A stretch of 64,000 nt of DNA from Lepidodermella squamata (GCA_047495785.1 JBLDXI010000003.1:1612001-1676000), one strand, 5' to 3'; shown: positions 45,101 to 60,100, numbered from the stretch's first letter. The notes: generated by a model not told the origin, from the letters alone. Translations and numbers: made by a program.

Positions 45101-48100
45101 GCTAGGAAGGCGCCGCAACAGGCGCCGTCTGAAATTGCGCTCGAGAACGTGAACCCGGAAACGGCGGTGGTTAAATGGTCACCGGTTAAGGAGGATGCTA
45201 GTATTACTGGATATGCGATCGAGTCGAAATCGCCTGCTGATAAAGAATGGCGACAGGTTAGATTTAATGAAACAATATTCATTTTTTTAGAAATTTTATT
45301 AAATTCGGAAATTTGATACTAGGTTATATTGACCGAAAATTTGAACTTGAGTTCAATTTCTTCACAGTTTTAAAAATTGGTGTGAGAATTTTGTTAAATC
45401 GTGCCCTCCTAAGAGACCTTCATAAAACTGTTTCTGAATATTTTTCTGAAATTGCGCTTATTTTCGCCAATTAATCATGAAATTTCCATTTCCTGGGCGA
45501 ATTAATAATTTTTAATCACCCAAAAAAATGAGACATTTACGATAGGTTATCTTTTCCAAATTCTTTAAAATTCTTTTGATTATTTCTAGTGCCATCCAGT
45601 GATCACCCAACTCATATTTTTTATTACAATTTGAGCGGGTTTTTTTTTATCAATTTCGAGGACAGCGTATTCCTAAAATTGCGCTACTATTTTTTATTTC
45701 GCAACTTTTTGTAGGAATTTCAAATATTTGAAAAAATGAAACCTAATAATAAATTTACTGGAAATAATAAATTTACTGGAGGAAACCCGGAAAACCCCGA
45801 TGGTAACTGGTTCGGTAATTTTCGGTATTTTACCCGTTTGGACCAAATTTCTGCGGATTTTTTTAATCCCAAACAAGTGACATACTGTATTACTATTCTC
45901 GTATTTTTATCATTTTCTAAAAATTTTCTGGCCATGAGATGTACGTCGTTTCTCATTTTAGAGTTTCTGAACCATTTTCCATGTATTTTCTCTCCTTGTG
46001 TTATTTATGGGACACTGTGTTATAGAACCAAATTTTCCAGTTTATCGCATCATTTGAAAAGCCACTCCCAAGTTGGCGTCAGAGCCACTAACAATGTGCC
46101 AACCATTAGGCTAATCAGGACAAGCTTTTCTTATAAGACTACTACCGTATGATGTATTTATAGCTACGAAGAAAGAAAGGCTGTTATTATGATATTCTCA
46201 TATTTTGCGTCAATTGTTCCACCGCAATACCTTACCGCCAGAATACGCGGATACGCTTATTAGGAAAAACCCTGTGTAAACATGCCATCATCCTTTTCCA
46301 GCCTAGCATATATAGTTAATCTCTTTGTTTTTGCAGTGTAAGGGTTAAGGTAGCCCAAGTTGTCTCTGTAGCTCTATGATTCTCTAGAAAAGTGTGTCTA
46401 TAGGACCTAAATATAGGACCAAATAATGGCGAAATTTTTGAATCACCCTCAAATTTTTCGCGGAATTTTATTAACATGGCAGCTAAACGACGCCCATTTT
46501 ACCAATTTTCCGGTATTTTAAAGGTAGAGCCTAATTAATTTTATTAATACAAAATTTTAAGCTGGATTTTTTATTATATATTTTTGCATTTTATTTAATT
46601 TCTTTTTCAATTTTTTTAGGTCGGTGAGGTTCAGTCGGGCGTGACTGACAAGTTCGAGGTCGCGAATTTGAAGGGCGACGCCGTGTACGAGTTCCGCGTC
46701 GTGCCCGTCAACGAGGTGGGCAAGGGCGTCGCATCAAAGGCCGCGCAACGTGCCGCTCAAATCGCGCCGCAATCGCCGCCGCTCGAGATCAAAATCACCG
46801 ACGCTGCGGAGGGCGCTAAAGCGAAAATCGAGTGGAAAAAAATCGCCGAGGCTTCGAAAGGCTACGTCGTTGAAGTCCTCGAGCCGGCAACTGGCGAATG
46901 GGTCGAAAAAGCTCGCGTGCCTGAAACCGCGAATTGCGTTGAAATTAAAGACCTGGACGCGTTTAAGGAGTACCAAATCCGGGTAGCCGGGGTCAATGAA
47001 CTCGGCGCCGGAGTTCAGTCGGAACCACTAAAACGAGCTGCCCGCGAGAAATCGCCCTTGAAATCCGTAACTGGCGTCAAGGTCACGGATGACCAGGGTT
47101 CGAGTTGCAAATTAAGCTGGACCGCGGCGTCTGCGGCTGGTCGCAAATCGATAAAATACCAGGTCGAAGTTATGAAAATCGGGGTCGATAACAAATTCGC
47201 GATTCAGCAAGAAAACGTCGAATCCACCTCAATTTCCATCACCGATCTAGCGACTGATATCGACTACGCCTTCAGGGTTAAGGCCGTCGATGCTGATACG
47301 AAGGAAACCGGACCCGAATCCGAGGAGGTGATCAAGAAAAAGGTCCCGGTTGTCCTAACCGCGCCGGCTAATTTGAAAATCGCCCAATTAACCGAAACTT
47401 CATGCTCGCTGGCTTGGACCGCGCTCGATATTAAGGAGATTAAATACCAAATCGAGCAGAATAACGGGCAAAAATGGCAGATTTTGAGCGATAAACACGC
47501 GGAGAATTCGTATGAGATCAAGGATCTGAAGCCGGATGGTAAGACGTTGTTTTTGGTTCGCGCGAAAACTTCCTACACAGCCGGCCCGCCTTCGAATGAA
47601 GTCTCGTTCCCGGTTATACCGAAAAAACCCGATGGACTGGTTTTCAAGCAAACCGGCGAGAATAAGGGCGAGCTGACGTGGAATTTCGAGCGGCTCAGCG
47701 GCGAGTTGTTCAGCGTTGAAGTCGGGACGAATGGCAAATTCCGGGAGGCCGCGAAAGATTTGGCTGAATTCCGATCGGAAATTACCGGGTTGAAGCCGGA
47801 AACCGACTACGCATTCCGGGTTCGGGCGAAGAACCCGTTCACCAGCGAATTTGGCGAGTATTCCGCGGAAATTACCGCGAAACTAGCCGGAACCGCGCCT
47901 GGGGATGCTTACAAACTGGAAATTGCTGAAATTAAGGAGGCTGATTCTGACTCGAACCGAGTTTGGGTTTCGTGGAAGAAACTGGCGCCGGAATTGTTGA
48001 AAAATTTGACTGGCTACCAGGTCGAGGCGCAACCAGCTGGTTCGAACGAGAATTGGGTCAAAGTTGGGTCGACCTTCAATACCGAAGCCGGGCAGCTCGA

Positions 48101-51100
48101 TGTTGACGTGGATCGGACGAAAGATTTCAACTTCCGCGTCGCCCCGGTCAATGACTACGGCGTCGGCCCGGCCTCTGAGCCGAAATCCCTGGCGAAGCGC
48201 AAGCCGCAGCCGCCGAAAATCGCCCCGGTCGAGGTTCAGGTCTACGAGGGCAAAGACGACCACCACGCGACTGTTTCGTGGAAATCGCTGCCGAATTTGA
48301 TCGGTTGTTGCTATGCCGTTGAGAAGAAAACGTGCAGCGGCGCGCCCGAGGACGATTGGCACGTGGTTGCCGGTGATTTGGCCGATTCGAAGTTGGATGT
48401 TGGCGATTTGATACCCGAGGCGACGTATGCGTTCCGCGTGTATGCGAAAAACGAGGCTGGACGCGGCCCTTCGTCCGCTGAGATCACGCTGGCGAGTCGA
48501 GGTAGGCGGCACAACCATTTTTATTATTTTTCTAAAACGCTGAAATTGCATGTTGATGTTGAGTTTATTCCGAAGCATGAAAATGATGATGGCTTCGAAT
48601 TTTTTGTTGCTAAAGCTGAGGATATGTAGTGCATGTGCTGATTCTTTAATTTATATAATTATAATATTATCCTAAAAATCGTTTTTTTAATCAATTGTAT
48701 GTATTTTCATCTTTTAATTCAACTTCATTTAAAATAATATGCGATATCTGTTGTGTAACTGCTACATTTATCACTGATCAGAGAAAATCCATGATTTGAA
48801 TCAGTCGGAATTTCTTCAAAATGAGAATTTGAAACCTTTCACGAACCAAGAAGATTGGAACCTAAGTTAAGGTGGAATCCAAACAGGCTTTCAAAAACCT
48901 GGTTTGAATTTCACTATTAAGTGGTCTTGAAGTTCGAATTTCGGGAAAATATGTTAATTAAAATTGAATTGAAATTTTCAAACCGAAAAAAATCTATTCA
49001 AATTATTTTTTCACTGGATTGTGATGCACCCTATAAATATTAGAAAAATTACAGATTCAAAAAATCGATATGGGCTTCAAAACTAGAGTGAAACTCGTAA
49101 TACCGCGAAATAGAGAGATTCATCAGTCATCAGCATGAAAATTATTGAGATATAAAAGTAAACTTTCGAATTTCGAAAACCATTCTTTGGGATTTTTTCG
49201 TGCTAAAACCTCGAATTGAATCCCTGAACCCTAAATTCAGAGCTCCACTCGGTATACCCATTTCAGGGCCACATGGAATATGTAAGCACTATAAGAAAAA
49301 TACTCAATTATTTTATGAATTTTTCGTTTAAAATTTATACATTTTGATGATATTTCGCTCCATTCAATTTTCTATTAAATTTCTTGTGGCATGTGGAAAA
49401 ATCCTCTCTCCTAACAACAAGTGTAAATTCAAAGAGCTTTTAATTATTCTTATCGTGTAATATGGATTCCGCAAGCATCAACAAATTACTCCATCGCATG
49501 GTATTTTTTCAAATTTTTCTATCATATTTTTTTTCATTTTATTCTTGAGCTTGACATCGGTTTTATCTGAAATTCCCGCTGCATGCTTTGATCGGTTATG
49601 AAAAATTTATAATATTTGCTCCGATTCGCTTTCAACTTATTTTTATACTCTGTTTGTCTATCTTAATTATAACTCAGTATTTGAAAAAAGTTTTCCGGTT
49701 ATGCATCATTCTCATTATTACTGGATTTTGAATGGCAATAAAAACCTCGAATTCACCGCATGATTTTCTGCACGCTGCTCAAATTTCGCCTCGAAAAACC
49801 GTCGTTGAAACAATATTCGATATAATCCGCGCAGTTAAACCGCCATCGCAAATTCCGACCGGCCTCACCGTCAAACCCGTCGGCCAGACGAAGGCGTTGC
49901 TGGAGTGGACCTTCCCAGAGGCGAAAACTCCGCTCACCATGTCGATCGAGCACCGGCAGCTGCCGAGCGGCACGTTCAAGCCGCTGGCGGAGAATTTAGC
50001 CGGCACGTCGTACGAAGCCGGCGCGCTCAAGCCCGATTACGAGTACGCGTTTCGCGCTCGCCTGCAAAACAAGCTCGGCCAGCTGGGCCTGCCCTCGGCC
50101 GAGGTTTTGCTGGGCAAGCGAGCCAAGCCGGACGCCGTTCGCGGCGCGCCGGCCCTGAAAGAGCTAGCGACGCAAAAAGGCAGCTACGAACTTTCGTGGC
50201 CCGAACTGCCGGCAACCGACGGCGGCTCGGACCTGCGTTACGTAATCGAGTACGCGAGCAGTGAACTGGCGCCTGGGGCGTGGCAGCCCATTTCGACGCC
50301 GTCGCCCATCCTACGGCCGCCGTATCTCCTCACGGACTTGAAGCCGGAGCACGACTACCGGTATCGCGTCATTGCGGAGAACAACTACGGCCAGTCTGAG
50401 CCGTCTATCGAAGTTTCGCGCAAACGCCGGGTCAACCCAGGTACATAATATTGCCCGGTCACGTGACTGTCTAATCTCATCTCTCTCTTGATTCTTTGTA
50501 TAACTCTCGATCTTAATAAATTTATTAAAAATTTAATATTTTTCGTTTTTTTAAATATTTTAAATTTTTCCTAATTTTTTCCAGTTGCTCCGAACCGTTT
50601 GTCTGGCAAGCCGTTGATTGACAACGATACGGGAACGTCGTGCCGCTTGAGTTGGATGCCGTTCAGCAATGTTATGGATGATGAGCCGTTCTGGTACCAG
50701 ATTGAACGCGCTGGTGAGGGTTCGCGAAATTGGGAACCTATCGCCAAAGATCTGCGCCAAAATGAGTAAGATATTTTCAATTCGATCACAAAATTCTGAA
50801 ATAAATTTTTTTAAATTTTCTACTTATCTTCGTGGTTTTAATTTTTATGTTATTTATACCTAGAGCAGTTATTACCGAAATTTGTAACATCTAAAATCTT
50901 AGAAGTCAAAGCTCTAAAATTGGGCTCTCTATTTTTTTTGAAATTTCGCGAATGCTTTGGATTCACCCTTGAAACTTCGAAAAATTGGTCTGCTGTATGC
51001 TTCTTCACCACTGCCTTCAAAATCTGGCTTAATTATGGCTTAAAAGTTTTCGAAATTTTGCGAAATTTTCAATTTTTCAAATTTAATCATCAGCAATTTT

Positions 51101-54100
51101 CGAAATTTCACAAATTTGCGGTTTTGATAATCTCATTCTTTGATTTGTTTAATTTACATTTTTTTCAAAATTCTTCGGATATTTCTGCATCATTTCGCGT
51201 TTTTTTTCAGGTATTTGGTTTCTGACATCAAACCCGAAGATTACTGGCGATTCCGCGTCCGCACCATCAACCGATTCGGCGAGGGCGACCCGTCCCAGGA
51301 AGTCATCCGCGACCGCCTGGTCGACCCGATCCCGCCGAAAAAGCCCCGTCTCGCGCCCATCCTCGCCGACATTGACGACTACAGCTGCCAGCTATCCTGG
51401 CCAACAATCGCCGCTCATGGCGAAGAACCAGTCTCATACACCATCGAACGCCTGTCCGGGTCGGACTCGTGGAGCCCGATCGCCCAGGATCTACGCGAGA
51501 CGACCTACATCGCCCGGGACCTGCTGCCCGAGGACGAATACTGGTTCAGAATCCGGGGTAAAAATCGATTCGGCCTGGGTGACCCATCGCCCCATGCCAT
51601 CCGCTACCGCCGTTACGACCCGGTGCCGCCAAAACCGATTTCGGGCGTCCCGACCCTGACGGACCTAAGCGACACCTCGGTCCGGCTGTCGTGGTCACCC
51701 CTGCGCGGCCCAGGCCCAGACACCCTGTACATCATCGAGGTCTTCGAAACCGATGCGAATAATTGGAAACCGTACCCGAAAGAGGTCACCGAGTCGTACT
51801 ACGACATTTTAGACCTACCGCCTAACCGCGACTATCGATTCAGGGTTCGGTCGAAGAATAAGTACGGAACCAGTGAGGCGAGTCGCGAGGCGTACCGGCC
51901 GAAATTATACGACCCGTCCGCCTTTAAAGTCCCAGGCCAGCCGCAAATTTTCGATCTGGACGATACGTCATGCAAATTGTCATGGCGGCCCCTGGAAATT
52001 CCTGATATTCTCTACCGGGTTGAGTCGATCGACGAGACCGGCAAGGACTGGTCGCTGCATGCGGATCGTTTGCGAGAACCGCCGCATATCATTTCGGACT
52101 TGAAGCCGGATTTGGATTACCGATTCCGGGTTCGGGGCTTTTCGGACCGGTACGGGATTATTGGCGAGCCGAGCGCGGAGGTGTATCGATATGGGCCGTA
52201 CTCGTCGTCGAGCAAACGGGCGCCGCGGTCCCCCGCTGGTCCGCCCGTGTTGACGGAGATTGATGAGACGACTTACCGGCTGTCGTGGGCGGCGTGCCGC
52301 GAGCATAATGTCAAGTACACGATTGAGGCGTTCGACTCGGACCGATGCGAGTGGTACCATTTGGTGGACGATAATCCGGATCCATGGTAAATTTTACTCA
52401 TACTTCAGCCGCTTTTACAATTCGAATGGCAAATGACTCATTGTTAATAACGGTGGTTATTAGAATATACAATAATATCGCGGGGTGGGCGACAGAACGA
52501 CCTGACTAGAATAAAAACAAATGGCGTAATGCATTTGATGGACAGGGTTTTGTGGAAGGAGAAGTTGGGCAAAAATTCAGGCAATTCTTGAGATTAACCT
52601 CTTCGCATCAAGGCTTTTCTTCTAACTTCTAAGGCTTCATTCGAAGGCTTTATGTAGGATTTAGGCGGCTGCTAAATGCCTGCTGAAGTCTGAGTCAGGC
52701 GAAAGGCGTGATCCTATTTAATACCCCGTCGGTATTAAGATGGAAAGCAAATGTGGCAGGATATGGTAGGACTCTTAAATGAACCAAAATGAGAGAGCTT
52801 GAGCTGTCCGCAAAACCGAATTTGTGTCAATTATTATGTGTCATGTCTGATTATTTTTACGATTTACCATGAACTACAATGCACAAAGTTTGTCGATTGT
52901 TTTTCAAATCTCTTTCAATTGAGCCAGCCATTTTTGTTTGCTATAGCAAATGTTCGTTACGTTTTGTAGCGGTAGTTTTATGTTGATTCCCCGCTACTGG
53001 TACAGATCATCGGGTTCACGGTTCACGGTTCACGGTTCACGAGTCCAAGCGGGTTAGGATGTCACTTACTTATAAGCAGTTCAGCGTGTAATTTCTTAAT
53101 TTTAATTTGGGGGTGGGTTGAGGGTTGCTAGATAAACCCTTGATTATAATTAACGTGACAATTGTGAAGCGTCATAACAAGTAGTAAGCATTGAACATTG
53201 AGAGATTGCTGTTGTTGTTGTTTATGCCTCTACGCCGTATATTTATACTCTAAGCGCGTTTAACGCCGTAAATCAGCAAGCGGTCTGTGATTAATACCAA
53301 TGTGGTACTAATGAGGTATTAGTCACAAGGCAAGCGGTACCCAATCACCGCGCGCAACACTTACTTATAAGCAGTTTAGCGTGTAATATCTCAATTTTAA
53401 TTTGGGGGTGGGTTGAGGGTGGCTAGATAAACCCTTGATTATATTTAATGTGACAGTTGTGAAACGCCACAACAAGTAGCAATCATTGATAGATTGTTGT
53501 TGTTTATACCTCTGTTAATCTATTATAATTTATTACTATTACAGATTGTTATAATGATTCTGTAGTGTAAATAGAATTAATCTCATATTAATGATTCATT
53601 TTACAACTAATCATGTTGATTAAGTGTCACATTGTTTACAACAAAGGCCGCGGCAGTTATCGCCGCATATATAAGTTCAGCCCTCTCGCACTGCGGGATA
53701 ATTTGAAATTTCCGTCCCGTAGAAATGGGAACGCATCCCGCACCCATCCTGTTGTGATCCCGCACACTGCTCCTGCGTGATGAACCGCGGGATCAGAGCA
53801 GGCGATATCCCGCAAGCTATATCCCTTGCTTGTTATGAACAATTTCTGTATTTATAGAGTACACGCAGAGTTGAGAAATTGAGGCCCGACCCGGCCCGTC
53901 AGTAAATAACTTCAAACCCGGCCCGGCCGGTTGAAAAAAAATCACACGAAATTAGTATTCATTCTTCCTTCTCGTTGGTCAATAACTTCAAAGAGACTTC
54001 ATTTTTATTAAAAATTGGCATCAGTGATGATACAAGATCAAAATTTTGCTACGGGAATAATAACTTGAAATCTAACTGTCAAATTTACCAAAAACAGTTG

Positions 54101-57100
54101 TTAAGAAATCCTAGAAGACGGGTTTAAAAACCAGACCCGTACCCGCCCAAACCCGGTATTCTTGTACGGTTTATAACCGGCATCGTGCATCAGTCTTAGC
54201 GCAGTTCTGCTTGACAGATTCAGCTTGCGAGGAATGTTTCTGGAAGAAACCGGCCTCTTTCGCTTCAAACTGCTCAATTCCGGGCCCACATTAGTTCCGT
54301 CCGGCCCCCAAGCGTCGGTTGCGAAATTGGAGGGTAAAAGTTTATTTGTGCGATGTGTGCGATTTGTGATATATGTAAGAAAGGTACTTTTTTCATACAT
54401 AAATATGTATGAAAGTGCACTTTGTTTATATGATTCTGCTATGAGGGAGTTAGGTAATTGATATAAGGTTCACTTTAAACCGGTGGCTTGCGGCTTATCG
54501 TTTTCAAAATGGAAAACAACGAAGAAGTTAGGCCGAACAATGGCGAAATTCCGCCTGCTGTGCAAACGGACATCCATGTTCTCCCTGGAGATCCACTTGA
54601 TAACATTTATGAAGCTATTTTGGCTGGCCGGACGTTCGGCGAAGAAGATTTAGCTCCTAATGGAATGATTCAGCAGATGCTAAACGCTGTTGATCGAGAT
54701 AGGCAGTATTTGGAAACCGCGCTGCAGCAGGCTGTACCTACTACCCGAGAGGCAGCCTTACTGCAAGGGCGTGGTATGGATGGGGCTATGCATATGAATT
54801 ACGGTATCGCCGCACTAAGAGGTTGTGTTGGGACTATTTACCAAGCGCGTAAGTGTCATATCCATGCCATTTTGAACTGAAGGATGAAGAATGCAATTTC
54901 AGTATTATCCAGGCTTCCACAAAGTGTGCTTAACGCCATCGTACGACCACTATTGGATAATGCTATTCCTAATATCTTCCGAAGTACCAGGAAGGGACAA
55001 GTAACAGCAATTGAGTCAACTGCGCAACTCTACGCCAATGTTCGCGCACTTCCTGATGGAGAAGTTTCGAGAGCATTATTGAATCGAATTAATGAGATAT
55101 CCGAGGAAAATAGCCGTAGCCTAGAAGCTGCTGAGCGCGAAAGTCAGGAATATGCGATTCAACAGGCATCGCTAGCCAGGAGAAACAAAGGAGTTCTTCA
55201 TGACATAGCTAAAGCCTTACGGAATTCTAAAAATCGCGACGCAATCAAATGTCGCAATGAAGCTAAAAAGATAGCTAAGTCGTGGAAGTGGGTGTTCGGC
55301 ATGGCGGCAGTAGCGGTCGCTGCGGTTGCGATCGTCGTTATTACCGGAGGGGTGGCAGCTGCAGCTGGCGCAGGGGCTGCTGGCGCCGGAGCAGCTGGTG
55401 CAGGAGCGGCTGGTGCAGGAGCGGCTGGGGCAGGGTTAGCTGATACTCTTTATGCGGCTTCAATAGTTGCTGCTGCCGCAATGAAATGCGTGCGCACTTG
55501 AGTGTTCGATGGGTTTGCAAAACTTGAGAGAATATGAACACATGCGCGGTCTCTTTTATTGCCATCGCATTTTCAAAGCACTATAATTGTTCGCTTGCGC
55601 GATTTTTTTCAAAATATCCGAGCTCGACTCACGAGCTCACGAGATCGACTGTATAAATACAAAGCTCGATTTAAATGAATATGAACGTGAATATCCGCCG
55701 ACGTATGCCGCCTTCATGAAACTTGATTGCTGCCCTGTTGATAATTCTTATATTATTATCAAGCATATTTAGATGATAATAAACACTTTTCATTTGATAG
55801 CCGACTTCAACCAGCTTCTTCTATAACCAAATATGTTTACCGGGCAGGATGAACTTGCACGAGGCTAAACCCGATTGGCGGCCCCTTTTTCGTATTAGCA
55901 TCTTAGGCCAGATTTACGGAGTCAAAGTTCAACTACGTGTTGCTTTGATGGTCGATATGATAGCATAACTGGCGCTTGGCAGCACGCGATTCTTTCAATT
56001 GATTAATTTGGTATGATAAAAAATCACACCCACCAACCCGACCAGCCCCAATATCGCGACCGAGCCAGCAACAAGTAGTTGGACTTAGACACTGCATATC
56101 GAATAACATAACATAACATCTTCTTTATTTCGTTTCAAGATTTTAGAACAAAGAGACAAAAAACCTATACAGATAACGAAATAAAAGTCACTCCGGTGTA
56201 CCCAGTATGGCTGAAGGATGATGGTGTTCCTCCAACCATACCGAGTGTCGGAGGAGGACCAACGTTAGTCGATCCCAAGTCAGACCAAAATCAAAGTGTC
56301 TTGAATATGTTGAAAATTCGATATGTTTTGTTTGAAAGTTCGAAAATGTGCAAAATGAATTTATAATTCGACAATCATTCTTCTGTATATCTGCATATTG
56401 AGACTAAGATATTTTGCGAATGATAGATATCTAAATATTTGTGCACTAAATCACTAAAATAATGTTGCAACGCCAAAATGTAGCTTCCTGGCGCGAAAAG
56501 TTTCCGATTCTTCCGATTTCCGTTTTTCATGTTGATCGATACTGGCGCCATAATTGGATGTCTTGTTCTAGTCCCATGGTGCCATAAGCTAACTAGAAAA
56601 ATTATCGATTCTGGAAAATTCTGGAAATATTTCAAAATTTATTTCCATTAAGGCGGAATTTTCATTTTTAAATATATTTAGTATTAATAATTCTCGCTAT
56701 TTATAGGTACGAATTGCGAAGCCTTCGCACCGACATCGACTACCGCTTCCGAATTCGGGCCCACAATCGCTACGGCACCAGCGAGCCATCACTCGAGGCC
56801 CTGCGCCCGAAACGCGCCGACGCAAAGGCGCCGCCCGGCCCGATCCCAGGCATCCCGACTCTGCTCGACCTAACCGACACAACCAGCCGCATCATGTGGC
56901 TGCCCGTCTACGGCTCGAAAAACTCGCTGAGCTACATCATCGAAGTCATGGAACACGAAGTCTGGATCGAATGGGCTAGAGACATTACCATGACGTCTTA
57001 CGACATTAAAGACCTGTCCAGCGACCGCGAGTACTTCTTCCGGGTCCGGGCTAAAAACGCGTATGGCTACTCTGAACCTTCAGCCTCAGTCCGACGATCG

Positions 57101-60100
57101 GCGAATGTCGTTAAATCGAAGGAATTACCGCCGCGGCCTGTTACTAGCCTACCTTCGATTTTGGAGATGAGCGACTCGCACATCCAGTTGTCGTGGGAAC
57201 CGTCCCGTTTGCCGGGTAACGCTAAGCAGACCCGGATTTTCTACGTTGTCGAGGGTTACGATAACGAGCTGTCAACTTGGAAGGTTCTAGTCGACGATTT
57301 GGAGGATTTATTGGTCGAATTCGATAATTTAGACCCGAATAAGGAGTACACGTTCAGAATTCGGGCTAAAAACGAGTATGGCCAGTCTGAGCCGAGTGTC
57401 CCGGCGACGAGGTACCGCAGACGGGCGGTTGCTCGCAGCCCGCCTGCCACCCCAGGATCGCCGCCTTTGGTTGAGGAGTCGGGTGAAAGATCGGTTCATT
57501 TGTCGTGGGTTGCGCCGCATTATGCTATCAAAACGCCCGCTGATTACATTTACATCATCGAAACTCGCGAAGAACTGACCATGGTGAGAAAATCTTAAAA
57601 ATAACAATTTTTCAAATTTTTTTAAACATTTCAAATTTCAAATTTAAAAAAAATTAAATTTCAATAATTTTTTTGAATTTTTTAAATTTTCGATTTTTGA
57701 ATTCATTGTCTTGTTTTTTTCGCAGAGATGGACCACTTTGGTTGAGCAGACTCAAACTCAGCTTGATATCAACGACTTGATTAAGGACGCTGATTACTGG
57801 TTCCGTTATCGAGTGAAAGATATCAACTCTGGGCTGATTTCATCGCCTAGCCCTGACACTGTTCGCCGCAAGAAGGTTCCTAAGAGTAAGTTTAAATTTC
57901 CGCAGATTTTTCCCTTACTTTTTTCACCAAATTTTCAGAGGCTCCTATGATTTTGCCAAACCGGCCTCGAATTACCGAAATCGACGACCACACGATCAGA
58001 CTGAACTGGGCCTCTCTGACAGCCCGGGGCGTTGATTCGGTGACTTATATCGTCGAAATGCTGATTGTTGGCACGAGCGAATGGATTCGTGTCGATCATA
58101 ACATTTCAGATACGAGCAAACTCATCAAGGATTTGGATGCTACAAAGTCGTACTCGTTCCGCATCAAGTGCGAAACGGAATTCGGCATCAGCGATCCATC
58201 GACCGAGGTCGTTTTGAAACAACGCAAATACACCAATGAGAAACTCGACGTTGGATGTAAGAATTTTGCATTCCTATTTTTTTTTTATTTTATTAATTTA
58301 TTAATTTAAAATTTAAAATTTTTCGAATTTTTCAATTTTTTATTTTGAGTTAAGTTTTTTCAAAAAAATTCAAAAATTTCAAAAAAAATTTCAAAATTGA
58401 AAACTGATTTTGAAGTCTTGAAATTGATTATAATTGATTTTTTAAATATTTTCAGTGCCACCTGCCGCTGTTATCACAAAGCCATTGGTTATCGACAACC
58501 CAGCCAGTCGATCAGTTAAGTTGTCCTGGAAACCCGCCAGGTCTCGCCAGCGCCAACGCTACAACGATGAGGAAATCATCCTCGTTTACACTATTCAGAT
58601 GTGCATCATGGGTAAATTTTTTATCACATTTTTTAACAACTCCAATTTCGTTTCCAAATTATGTTTACCTATTGATTTTGTTATTGCCTCTTCCACCTGG
58701 TAATTTTTCTCTAACCTGTTATTGCGCTTATTTAAAAAATCAAAGAAACAACCAGAACTCGATCTGGGGCCATTAAGTCCATTGAAATCCACGAGTATTA
58801 CTTGCATGAAACAACGTATAGTAAGTTTACCTGAACCTCGATTTTTCGTATAATTTTTTCAAATAATCAACAACAACAACAAAATGCAAACACCCTGAAA
58901 CATGTTTTAATCAACACGCTTATTTAATTTTTCAGTGATTAATTAATCGAACGTAATATTTTTCGTTTAGTGCAACAGTAGAACCTTCTAGAAAAAATTC
59001 ACAATTATTTCATGTTGTGACCTGAGAAAAAAATGCTGAAATAATTCATCTGAAGTCTATCGCGCTGTGATTTTTTTTCGAATTTATTTCTAAATATTTG
59101 TTCGATTTTTTTCAGGCACGGAAAATTGGCAGACAATTGCTAGTGATTTGACCACGACCGAATACAGTTTATTCGACCTTGACCCGGCCGCTAATTACCA
59201 GTTCCGGGTCATTGCCTCGAACCGATTCGGCACCTCAGAGCCGTCGCCGATCGCCGCCTTAATCCGCGGTGGGGACGTGTCGCTGGTCGGTGGCGGCGAG
59301 CGTCAGTCGTTGCCGGAATTCAAAAGCGACAAAAACGTGGTGTATGGCGTTGAGGGTCGAACGGCGGTTATTTCGTTCGCCCTAACCGGCAACCCGGCGC
59401 CTAACTTCCAGTGGTACTTCAAAGAACAGCCGATCAAGGCGAATGAGAACCCGGAAAAGTACCGCGTTGATTACCTGGAAAATGTAGTCACCCTGCGTAT
59501 TGCCTTCGTTTGCGAGGACGATGTTGGCTACTACGGCTGCGGGGCTTGGAACGTCAAGGGCCGGGCTAATACCGGGGTCCGGCTGCAAATCGCTGACCCG
59601 CCTATGTTCTTGGAACCCCTGCGAGATTTGACCCTGACCCTGTACGGATCCGGGTCACTGGAGTGCCGTATCGATGGCAATCCTTACCCTGAGGTTCGCT
59701 GGTACAAAGACTGGAAACTAGTCCCAGCTTCGTCCCGTGTTAAAATCAAGCACTGGGAGCCTCATCTATGGACAATGAACCTTTCTAACAGCATCCACCG
59801 CGATTCAGGTCTCTACATTGTTGAGGCTGAGAACGTGGCCGGTAAAATCCACTGCGTGGCGAATCTTAAGGTGGAGGAAACACCGACCCAGCTGCTGAAC
59901 CTCGTTTTCCGACCTTCGAGTGTCGAGGATTACTACCATATTTTGGAGGAAATCGGGCGAGGCTCGTCTGCGGTTATCCGCCGTGTTATTGAGAAATCGA
60001 CGAATCACGAATTTGCGGCGAAATTCATTCGCATTTTTGATGAGAACTTGCGGGGTGCGTTGAAATCGGAGGTTGAGACGATTCGCTGGCTGCATCATCG

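Larger units (their letters stand above)
52387..56706 (+). other. unc-89 intron 20 (4.3 kb) with nested gene and repeats
   Basis: The largest intron seen. It contains the two-exon gene at 54,509-55,501, a pair of ~160-bp direct repeats (53,063 and 53,358) and a GGTTCAC tandem run (53,013-53,040). A GGCCCG-rich patch lies near 53,880-53,935. The rest shows no coding signal. Confidence 0.6.

Noticed and set aside
44207-45118. 303-codon - strand ORF (and similar antisense ORFs at 47,883-48,578 and 51,980-52,360)
   Set aside because: It lies opposite FN3 exons in GC-rich coding DNA, is Arg/Leu-rich without domain features, and is explained as a shadow of the sense frame.
45736-46152. 138-codon ORF in intron 16
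   Set aside because: It overlaps a dispersed repeat, has low-complexity Asn/Phe content and no splice relation to unc-89.
55341-55565. Leu/Gln-rich - strand ORF over the AGAAG repeat
   Set aside because: It is the reverse reading of the GC-rich Ala/Gly repeat of the nested gene.
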